Assembly (NCBI GenBank): GCA_910577075.1
Contig: CAJTKV010000008.1
Span: forward strand, 49,885-55,390
Length of the DNA stretch: 5,506 nucleotides
Reading direction: 5' to 3'
From: an uncultured Bacilli bacterium
Lineage (GTDB): Bacteria; Bacillota_I; Bacilli_A; RF39; UBA660
Of the stretch, positions 1 through 5,506 are shown piece by piece. The notes beneath the pieces are model-generated. The model did not search any database, was not told the DNA's origin, and worked only from the letters and a program-made list of their open reading frames with translations. A program made the translations under genes and the position numbers. How positions within the stretch are numbered: the stretch's first letter is position 1; every line of letters starts with the position of its first letter.

Positions 1-2128
1 CATAGTAATGCTTTATATTGTCAATTTTATCTATTGGTTTATAATGCATAATATGTGTATGATGATTTAATACATCTGTTATAATCCTATATTTCTTTCC
101 ATTGCGGTCTTTTAGATAATACTTATGACCGTCCATACAGGCATGACAATGAGCATCTTTATTCACATTTAGATTAATCGGACAATACTTTAACAACATC
201 AATTCTATTGTTCCATAGATAATAAGTTCAACATTGCATTTATTATCATAGTAATTCATAATATTGCTTATCTCATCATCTTCTATTTCTACTGACAAAG
301 TTAAGATATCTAGATAATCTCCTAGATAATCTATTGTCTCATGATTACAAACATTTAAAAAGTAATCTCCACAACCCTTACCTATCCTGTTTAAAGATCC
401 CAATTCCGTAATCAAAGAATAAGCCATATTGCTATCTTTAACTCGATTAGTTCGATATAAGACATTTGGTAAATCTCTATATTTTTCCAATATTTTTTTA
501 TCTGGTATATAAATTCTAGCAACATGGTTATCAAGAGCACATTTTAACTGCTCCTCTGTCCTAACTAGTATAGATATTTGCATATTATCTTTATATTCCC
601 ATTCTCTTTTTAATATCTTTGCTGGCTTTATCTCTCTTATTTCCCTATATTCTAATGCCTGAATTAATTTATCAATTCCCAACCTTCTTAATTCATTTAA
701 ATCCTTTAAATTGATAAATATATTATCATCGGCAATAATCTGCAAATCTTCTAATACAAAAGGCGTATTGCCAAGTTTTCCCAGTTGTTTTCTTATGGTA
801 TCTTCACCTACTGGCATCTTTATTGCTTCTAAAACATCACCAAAGCTGACTTGCACTTCCCTATTTCTAGAAGACAAAGTCAAATTCATTTGCTTACCTA
901 AAGGACACGCAATTTGCATTCTTACCGGTATGCGTTTAATTACACTAGTATATTTTTCTTTAAGTTTTAAATCTAAGGTCTTATTAAGTTCTTCTCCTAT
1001 ATCGACATCAAATTTTCTATCCAAAAAGATTATATCTCCCGCATTCCCATGATTCACTAGTTTTTTTGTATCATCATAGATAAAATTGGCCATCATTCCT
1101 TCACCAATATTTTTAAATCTAATACCATCACCTTGATTTAAATCATCTGTAAGTTTAACCTTAATATACTTTTTATCGATATCGATAACTTTACCTATAT
1201 TAATACCTAAATGGTTGCTATGTTGGATATTCATCAGTTCGGCATTATTGGCTTTAAATAAAAAACCTTTCGTATATTCGCGATTAAATATCGTCATCAA
1301 GTCTTTCACAATCTGTTCATCACTTATAACGTCTTCTCCACGATAATATTTATCTATTAAATCGCGATAAAGTCTCGTAACACATCCAACATATTCGCAT
1401 CCCTTCATCCTTCCTTCAATCTTTAAAGAATATATATTTGATTCCATTATCTCTTTAAAGTAATCAGAAGTATTCAATTCCTTCGTCGAAAGTAAATAAT
1501 CTCCCTTGGTCTCTAACTCTTCATCATCTTTCATCAATTTAAAAGGTAAACGACATATCTGTGCACATGAACCACGATTGCCACTTCTCTTCATTAACAT
1601 ACTTGAAAAAAGACATTGCCCCGAATAGGAAATACATAAAGCTCCATGAATAAACGCTTCAATTTCTAAAGAAGTATTCAAGTTATTTATCTCATCAATA
1701 CCCATCTCACGCGCCAATACTACTCTTTTAACTCCTAATGCTTCCAAAAACTTTAAAGTATCACCATTAGTAGAGTGTACTTGTGTTGATGCATGAATTT
1801 CTAAATCAGGTATTTCTCTTCTTACAGCTGCTATAAGCCCAATATCTTGCATAATTACGGCATCTACTGATGCTTTATATAAAAATTTTACATAATCAAG
1901 GACATCAGAAAATTCACTTTCATAGATTAAAGTATTAACAGTTACATATATCTTTACCCCATATAGATGACAAAAATTAATAGCCTTAATCATCTCTTCA
2001 TCATCAAAATTGGTAGCATAAGCTCTCGCTCCAAATCTCTTACCACCTAAATAAACTGCATCACACCCATTATAAACAGCTGCATGCAAACTTTCCATAT
2101 TCCCAACAGGTACTAATAGTTCTTTCAT
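1..2128 (-). CDS. U32-family protein with DUF3656-type domain, RlhA-like (3' end outside window)
   Basis: The frame is open for 709 codons from the ATG at 2128 to the left edge without a stop, so the C-terminus is missing. AGAAGG at 2140-2135, six bases before the ATG, fixes the start. Residues 1 to about 290 form the U32 TIM-barrel-like core. The family signature is at 157-175 (E157, F159, G162, C165, G170, C172), followed by NRGSCAQICR (C188, C192), KIEGRMK at 236-242 and FNREYTKGF at 281-289. Residues about 385-490 match the DUF3656 (collagenase-like) domain, with KLGNTPF at 451-457 and LNELRR at 477-482. A further C-terminal part carries C649, C661 and C664 and then a LKDRNGKKY segment. 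Although called peptidases, characterised relatives are Fe-S RNA or quinone hydroxylation factors. E. coli RlhA (about 650 aa) hydroxylates 23S rRNA C2501, TrhP acts on tRNA wobble uridine, and UbiU/UbiV act in ubiquinone synthesis. C165, C172, C188 and C192 are the likely cluster ligands by analogy. The architecture favours an RlhA-like role in rRNA modification, but the substrate is inferred. Family assignment is secure. Confidence 0.93.
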   Translation of the reverse strand, partial: MKELLVPVGNMESLHAAVYNGCDAVYLGGKRFGARAYATNFDDEEMIKAINFCHLYGVKIYVTVNTLIYESEFSDVLDYVKFLYKASVDAVIMQDIGLIAAVRREIPDLEIHASTQVHSTNGDTLKFLEALGVKRVVLAREMGIDEINNLNTSLEIEAFIHGALCISYSGQCLFSSMLMKRSGNRGSCAQICRLPFKLMKDDEELETKGDYLLSTKELNTSDYFKEIMESNIYSLKIEGRMKGCEYVGCVTRLYRDLIDKYYRGEDVISDEQIVKDLMTIFNREYTKGFLFKANNAELMNIQHSNHLGINIGKVIDIDKKYIKVKLTDDLNQGDGIRFKNIGEGMMANFIYDDTKKLVNHGNAGDIIFLDRKFDVDIGEELNKTLDLKLKEKYTSVIKRIPVRMQIACPLGKQMNLTLSSRNREVQVSFGDVLEAIKMPVGEDTIRKQLGKLGNTPFVLEDLQIIADDNIFINLKDLNELRRLGIDKLIQALEYREIREIKPAKILKREWEYKDNMQISILVRTEEQLKCALDNHVARIYIPDKKILEKYRDLPNVLYRTNRVKDSNMAYSLITELGSLNRIGKGCGDYFLNVCNHETIDYLGDYLDILTLSVEIEDDEISNIMNYYDNKCNVELIIYGTIELMLLKYCPINLNVNKDAHCHACMDGHKYYLKDRNGKKYRIITDVLNHHTHIMHYKPIDKIDNIKHYY

Positions 2129-2148
2129 AAAACGCCTTCTTTAAAAAG

Positions 2149-2157
2149 AGTATATCA
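2149..2157 (-). promoter_or_regulatory. Candidate extended -10 promoter for the U32 gene
   Basis: On the minus strand this reads TGATATACT, which fits the extended -10 pattern TGnTATAAT with one mismatch. No TTGACA-like -35 lies 16-18 bases upstream; that stretch is mostly T-rich. The predicted start of transcription near 2142 would leave a leader of only about 14 bases, with AGAAGG (2140-2135) almost at its 5' end, which is tight. The same ATGATATACT string occurs before the glycosyltransferase gene. Placement just after a terminator supports a need for a promoter here, but AT-rich DNA gives such matches by chance. Confidence 0.4.
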
Positions 2158-2170
2158 TAAAAAATACCAT

Positions 2171-2194
2171 AAAAAAACTGCTTAATACGCAGTC
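2171..2194 (-). terminator. Intrinsic terminator after the glycosyltransferase gene
   Basis: Read on the minus strand, an inverted repeat ACTGC (2193-2189) and GCAGT (2181-2177) encloses a 7-base loop. A G-U pair can be added at the base, and a run of T follows directly (2176-2171). It begins about 16 bases after the glycosyltransferase stop codon, the usual place for a Rho-independent terminator. The stem is short (5-6 pairs, three of them G-C), so termination may be partial and some read-through into the U32 gene is possible. Confidence 0.6.
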
Positions 2195-2209
2195 TTATTA
2201 CTAAATTTT

Positions 2210-3211
2210 TTAATTAAATTTGACAAAGCGATGAGCAAGTCGAAAGCCAAAAATAGTAATTGCTCTTCCTATTTTGCCAGGAATACTCACCATTCCCGCC
2301 ATCGCAAAGTGACGTATCTTTTTATATAGTTTAGGATTTCCTTCCTTGACACTATTCCAAAGTTCCTTATATTGTTCTTCGCCCTTTTCATCTCTACTTA
2401 TTCGCGAAAAGCATACTCCAATCGTCATCAAAAGAACACATTCCCTGTGCATTATTCTTCTAAGCTTGCGATCCTCCACTAAAGATAGATCATACATATT
2501 GCAAACACTTTTCGACACCTTCACCTGATGGGAACTATATTTAATCATCTGAGTTTCTTGTACCGATTGATCAGGTCTTCCAATAAAATAACGGTAAAAA
2601 TCTAAGTCCATATAATAGACGGTCTTTGTCTTTGGAAGAGGCCAATAGATAAATAGATTATCCTCATAGAATACATGTTTAGGTAATTTTATTTTACAGG
2701 CATCTAAAATACTTTTCTTATACATCATTGAATGAAGTGATAAATATTGTGTAATTTTAAAATGTCTTGAATCACTCCAAAGAGACTCCTGATTATCTTT
2801 AAACACATTTTTAAAACTGATAACTTGATCTTTTCTTCCATCTGTATAAGAATAGACATAATTCATAATAATGACATCTGAATCAATTTTTCTAATTCTC
2901 TTAAGTAAAGTCTTATAGGATTTTTTATCGACCCAATCATCACTATCGACAACTTTAAAATATTTTCCCGTCGCATATTTTAATCCCGTATTTATGCCCT
3001 CTCCATGACCACCATTCTTTTGGTGTATAACTTTGACAATCGTCGGATATTTTTTTTGATAATTATCCGCTATTTTCCCAGTATTATCTGTTGATCCATC
3101 ATCAACTATAATTATTTCTACATATTCTTTTCCGATCAGCAAAGATTCTATACAATGTTCCATATAAGCTTCGCTATTATAGCAAGGAACAACAAAGGAT
3201 ATATATTTCAT
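2210..3211 (-). CDS. Family 2 glycosyltransferase (GT-A fold)
   Basis: This complete 333-residue protein transfers a sugar from a nucleotide-sugar donor. The acceptor cannot be read from the sequence; cell-wall, capsule or teichoic acid glycans are typical for the family. The N-terminal half is a standard GT-A domain. It starts with ISFVVPCYNSEAYMEHCIES (residues 4-23), then VDDGSTD at 36-42 for nucleotide binding. NGGHGEGINTGLKYATGKYF (66-85) leads into the metal-binding DSDDW at 89-93. FYEDNLF at 181-187 supplies the usual acidic pair (E183, D184), and YRYFIGRPDQSV at 206-217 is the common acceptor-side motif of this subgroup. No clear transmembrane helix is seen; the C-terminal end is basic (GRAITIFGFRLAHRFVKFN) and may touch the membrane. 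AGGAGAG at 3224-3218, six bases before the ATG, supports the start. No other glycan gene is visible nearby, so it is not obviously part of a surface polysaccharide cluster. Fold and enzyme class are secure; the specific substrate is unknown. Confidence 0.95.
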   Translation of the reverse strand: MKYISFVVPCYNSEAYMEHCIESLLIGKEYVEIIIVDDGSTDNTGKIADNYQKKYPTIVKVIHQKNGGHGEGINTGLKYATGKYFKVVDSDDWVDKKSYKTLLKRIRKIDSDVIIMNYVYSYTDGRKDQVISFKNVFKDNQESLWSDSRHFKITQYLSLHSMMYKKSILDACKIKLPKHVFYEDNLFIYWPLPKTKTVYYMDLDFYRYFIGRPDQSVQETQMIKYSSHQVKVSKSVCNMYDLSLVEDRKLRRIMHRECVLLMTIGVCFSRISRDEKGEEQYKELWNSVKEGNPKLYKKIRHFAMAGMVSIPGKIGRAITIFGFRLAHRFVKFN

Positions 3212-3237
3212 TCTTATCTCTCCTAAATACTAAATAA

Positions 3238-3246
3238 AGTATATCA
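3238..3246 (-). promoter_or_regulatory. Candidate extended -10 promoter for the glycosyltransferase gene
   Basis: The minus strand reads TGATATACT, an extended -10 element with one mismatch to TGnTATAAT. Transcription would start near 3231, giving a leader of about 20 bases that contains the AGGAGAG ribosome binding site. The hexamer 17 bases upstream (TAGCAT, 3266-3261) is a poor -35 and overlaps the -10 of the oppositely directed promoter. Confidence 0.5.
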
Positions 3247-3261
3247 TTTTTTTTAATAATA

Positions 3262-3270
3262 TGCTAGAAT
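3262..3270 (+). promoter_or_regulatory. Candidate extended -10 promoter for the rightward operon
   Basis: TGCTAGAAT fits the extended -10 pattern TGnTATAAT with one mismatch. The expected start of transcription near 3277 gives a leader of about 18 bases that ends in the GGGGG Shine-Dalgarno (3283-3287) and the ATG at 3295. The -35 position (3242-3247, TATCAT) is weak and lies on the -10 of the leftward promoter. An eight-base T run (3247-3254) lies between the two elements. It would drive all three rightward genes, since their gaps leave no room for another promoter. Confidence 0.5.
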
Positions 3271-3294
3271 AATAAGCCATAAGGGGGATTTTAT

Positions 3295-4263
3295 ATGGAG
3301 AGTGTCACGAGAAAGCGCTTAGATGATATCGTCGAGTTTGAAATAGCCATTAAAAAGATGTATCTAAAACTTGCCGATTTAGAATATGAAAAAAAGCAAG
3401 ATACAGAAGAATATCAAAATATTTTTAGCCTTCTTGAAAATGCCCGAAAAATTGAAAAGAAGAAATTTGCCAGCATATATATTGATGAAACGGTCTATGA
3501 TCAAATGCTTGGATACCTTACCAAGGATAATGCAAGAAGTGATATTTTATCTCTCTTAGAAAATCAAGATTTCATTGAAGGAATAAGACTAAATAATATT
3601 CTCAGCATAATTGCCATGCAAAACAACGCTTTTATATCTGAAGAAGATTTTAATTTCCCTATTAATGGTGCGGATTTGAAAGAGGAATTTATCAATCGCC
3701 AATACCGAGATGCTTATGAATCTGGTATCACTTCGAATAGTATATTTGTCATAAATCAGGACATTGATAAATTGCCTGATGATGAATTGAGAAGATATTT
3801 TATCTATTTAAAATATTTTAATATTTACATCTCCCCAACTTATGAATGTTCTTTTATAAACAGTGGCAAAATCCTACCACTCATAAATATACAACACAAC
3901 AAATATCAAGTTCCCGAATATTCTGATGAAGAATTCGACAGTTGCAACCGCAATAATTTAATTAATGACATAGTTGATGATATGGAATATCTTTTAGAAG
4001 GTGATGACGACACTTTTGCTACATACCCCTACAGATTAGATTTCTATCGCATCCTATCTCTAAATAAAGCTCGACTAATATCTCTTCAAGATTCCTCATT
4101 TATAACTCTAGTCAAAAAAACAATTGACCAAATATTAAGTGAAACAGATGAGTACCCAAATTCTAATATTGATGGAATCAAGAAAGGAATTGAGCAAATG
4201 TTTATGGAAAGCTTAGAATTACTTAATACAATGAAAGAAAAACACAAATTAGAATTAAAATAA
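3295..4263 (+). CDS. Unrecognised 322-residue soluble helical protein, first gene of operon
   Basis: I do not recognise this protein. The start is the first ATG after GGGGG at 3283-3287, seven bases away. There is no signal peptide and no hydrophobic stretch long enough for a membrane helix, so it is expected in the cytoplasm. The first 60 residues are charged and helix-prone (ESVTRKRLDDIVEFEIAIKK, then ADLEYEKKQDTEEYQ and LLENARKIEKKKF) and could form a coiled coil or helical hairpin. Residues 65-115 look helical. A mixed segment follows at about 148-200 (IFVINQDIDKL, then YLKYFNIYISPTY). The C-terminal 100 residues are helical again, preceded by an acidic patch EGDDD at 235-239. It has only two cysteines (C185, C217) and no metal, nucleotide-binding or catalytic motif that I can see. 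It does not align overall with the two paralogues downstream. Tight linkage with them (13-base gap) suggests a shared process or complex, which is inference. Confidence 0.85.
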   Translation: MESVTRKRLDDIVEFEIAIKKMYLKLADLEYEKKQDTEEYQNIFSLLENARKIEKKKFASIYIDETVYDQMLGYLTKDNARSDILSLLENQDFIEGIRLNNILSIIAMQNNAFISEEDFNFPINGADLKEEFINRQYRDAYESGITSNSIFVINQDIDKLPDDELRRYFIYLKYFNIYISPTYECSFINSGKILPLINIQHNKYQVPEYSDEEFDSCNRNNLINDIVDDMEYLLEGDDDTFATYPYRLDFYRILSLNKARLISLQDSSFITLVKKTIDQILSETDEYPNSNIDGIKKGIEQMFMESLELLNTMKEKHKLELK

Positions 4264-4276
4264 AGGAAGTGCTAAA

Positions 4277-5215
4277 ATGTCAAAAAATACAACCGCGATA
4301 AAAAAAATGCTAAATAGTAAAGATATAATCTATCCTCATAAACTGTTTACTGGTTTAAATTTAAGCGAAGACGATTTTATAAATCTCTTCAACCTATTTG
4401 AAATAAATCGCTTTGAAACTACACAAAAATTTATTCATATGAGAAATATTGCCAATAGCATCATTAAAAAAGATGGATTACTTCAAGGAGTTCACTATCG
4501 CGAAACTGATAGACCTGAACTGATGTTAATCTTCAAAAAAGATTGTCCCATTGGATGGAACGAAAGACATTATAATGCCTGCCACAAAGATGCTGAAAAC
4601 ACCACAAATGGTAAAGGTGTAGTTGATTCTCAAGAAGTTGAAAAATTAAACATTGAAAAAGCTGAATACTGCAAGAGATATAAAGACATACTTGAAGAAG
4701 TAGATAGTTTTGATTTATCCAAATCATTGAGAATTAATAATGGTAAAGCAACTCCCGTAATCAGCGATTCCGATACACTATACCCTGTATACGTCATCAA
4801 TGAAGATATCCTCGACTATCTCCTTAACTCAACCAACTTGGGTTCTAGCCTAGATGTTGCACTGATAAATAATTATCTAGAAGAACTAGAACAATTTAAA
4901 GCTATATTGGAAGCCGGTATTTTATATCCCGATTTTGTCGTAACAGATTATACGGGAGCACTAATTATTAGAAGTTTCCACAAAGATTTCACAGCTTTAA
5001 AAGAAAATAACTCCATGAATATTCCCGAGGATTTTGGAAAAATAAATGTTGGTATTAATGGTGATGGCTCTCTAAGTGCTCTAGCAGTTGACTATTGGGC
5101 ATCAAGCGATGATTATAAAATATCATCAACATTTAATAACGATGATCGACTTCTTGAACGTACCTTCATCCATAAGGCATTATTGCCAGAACCATATCAA
5201 AAGAAATTAAAATAA
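4277..5215 (+). CDS. Unrecognised 312-residue protein, paralogue of the next gene
   Basis: I do not recognise this family. The ATG at 4277 follows AGGAAG (4264-4269), which begins directly after the upstream stop codon. The protein has no signal peptide or membrane helix. Residues 1-92 are an N-terminal domain shared with the next gene: conserved points include P20, F24, L27, DDF at 32-34, I43, R45, ET at 47-48, K51, R56, N60, G71, Y74, E76, RP at 79-80, L82, L84, F86 and D89. A helical, charged stretch with C90, C102 and C132 follows (about 93-148). The C-terminal part (about 165-300) begins PVYVINEDILDYL, has a long helix near 192-212, then strand-like ILYPDFVVTDYTGALIIRSF (215-234) and a region rich in Gly, Asp and Ser (INGDGSLSALAVDYWASSDD). 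The conserved RP-x-L-x-L-x-F segment looks like a beta strand after a loop. No enzyme motif is evident. A helical N-domain joined to a mixed alpha/beta C-domain could be a binding or structural protein; this is a guess. Coding status is well supported by length, spacing and the paralogue. Confidence 0.88.
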   Translation: MSKNTTAIKKMLNSKDIIYPHKLFTGLNLSEDDFINLFNLFEINRFETTQKFIHMRNIANSIIKKDGLLQGVHYRETDRPELMLIFKKDCPIGWNERHYNACHKDAENTTNGKGVVDSQEVEKLNIEKAEYCKRYKDILEEVDSFDLSKSLRINNGKATPVISDSDTLYPVYVINEDILDYLLNSTNLGSSLDVALINNYLEELEQFKAILEAGILYPDFVVTDYTGALIIRSFHKDFTALKENNSMNIPEDFGKINVGINGDGSLSALAVDYWASSDDYKISSTFNNDDRLLERTFIHKALLPEPYQKKLK

Positions 5216-5220
5216 GGAGG
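5214..5220 (+). promoter_or_regulatory. Ribosome binding site of the third operon gene, overlapping the upstream stop
   Basis: AAGGAGG is a near-consensus Shine-Dalgarno sequence six bases before the ATG at 5227. Its first two bases are the last two bases of the upstream TAA stop (5213-5215). This sets the start of the cut-off gene and suggests translational coupling with the gene before it. Confidence 0.85.
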
Positions 5221-5226
5221 ATTACT

Positions 5227-5506
5227 ATGGCATTAAAAGACGAAATAAGAATGAACCAAATATTGAGGAATAAAACTGTAATAACACCAAGTCAACAATT
5301 TCCCACTTTATTGATAAATGATGATGACTTTTTAACGTTTAATGAATTATGTGATATCTCTCGTCAAGAGACACTCGATAAACTTTATGCTCTAAGAGAA
5401 TTATGCAATTTAGATAGACCGGAATATAATATTATAAAAGGTATAGCCTACAGTGAAAAAATAAGACCTGTACTGACTCTATTATTTTCTAGAGATGCAA
5501 CATCTC
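5227..5506 (+). CDS. Second copy of the unrecognised family (3' end outside window)
   Basis: The frame is open for 93 codons from the ATG at 5227 to the right edge, starting MALKDEIRMNQILRNKTVIT. Residues 18-91 align with residues 17-90 of the preceding protein without a gap, with 24 of 74 positions identical by my count. Shared points include P21, F25, L28, DDF at 33-35, L41, I44, R46, ET at 48-49, K52, R57, N61, G72, Y75, E77, RP at 80-81, L83, L85, F87 and D90. If the homology continues, the full protein should be about 300 residues. Divergence to roughly one third identity shows that the duplication is old or that the copies are specialised, and the spacing of 11 bases keeps them in one operon. 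The function is unknown. The near-perfect ribosome binding site and the paralogy make this a real gene despite the truncation. Confidence 0.88.
   Translation, partial: MALKDEIRMNQILRNKTVITPSQQFPTLLINDDDFLTFNELCDISRQETLDKLYALRELCNLDRPEYNIIKGIAYSEKIRPVLTLLFSRDATS

Noticed and set aside
310..332. Two direct copies of CTAGATAATCT separated by one base
   Set aside because: They encode the repeated GDYLGDYL-like residues of the U32 protein and stay in frame. There is no array beyond two units, so this is a small local duplication or codon effect rather than a repeat element.
711..1052. Open frame of 113 codons on the plus strand
   Set aside because: It lies antisense inside the well-supported U32 gene, has no ribosome binding site of note, and its product is low-complexity and rich in Ser, Leu and Phe, as expected for a shadow frame.
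1173..1188. Perfect 16-base palindrome TTATCGATATCGATAA
   Set aside because: It lies inside the U32 coding frame where it encodes part of VIDIDK. Alternating Ile (ATC) and Asp (GAT) codons produce such a palindrome by themselves, and no second copy is present in the window.
2346..2528. Open frame of 60 codons on the plus strand
   Set aside because: It is antisense within the C-terminal part of the glycosyltransferase gene, with no recognisable domain and no separate promoter or ribosome binding site.
3247..3254. Run of eight T bases as a possible terminator or phase-variation tract
   Set aside because: No stable hairpin precedes it on either strand and it is outside any coding frame. It could tune the spacing between the divergent promoters, but a single window cannot show length variation.
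4533..4727. Open frame of 64 codons on the minus strand
   Set aside because: It is antisense within the 312-residue protein gene; its Leu-, Cys- and Gln-rich translation is typical of reversed helix-coding sequence.

Overview
The window is AT-rich, mostly coding DNA with the standard genetic code (Trp is TGG), strong AGGAGG-type ribosome binding sites and very short gaps between genes. This fits a low-GC member of the Bacillota, possibly an Erysipelotrichia-like or other gut lineage. The lineage guess rests on composition and protein style only. There is no tRNA, rRNA, CRISPR array, transposase or integrase, and no gap between genes longer than about 85 bases.

Left part, minus strand (1-3211): two housekeeping-type genes read leftward. 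Upstream is a complete family 2 glycosyltransferase (2210-3211). Downstream is a long U32-family protein of the RlhA type (1-2128), whose C-terminal end lies outside the window. They are separated by 81 bases that hold a small intrinsic terminator for the glycosyltransferase mRNA and a candidate extended -10 promoter for the U32 gene. They therefore look like separate transcription units rather than an operon.

Middle (3212-3294): an 83-base divergent intergenic region. It carries one candidate extended -10 promoter in each direction, placed so that the expected -35 region of each falls on the -10 of the other.

Right part, plus strand (3295-5506): a tight operon-like run of three genes with 13- and 11-base gaps that continues past the window edge. 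I recognise none of the products. The first (322 aa) is a soluble, acidic, mainly helical protein. The second (312 aa) and third (at least 93 aa, cut by the edge) are clearly paralogous to each other: their N-terminal domains align without gaps over 74 residues with 24 identities. The operon therefore contains at least two tandem copies of an apparently uncharacterised protein family. This is the part of the window most likely to be new biology. The sequence shows no catalytic motif, signal peptide or membrane segment that would suggest a function.
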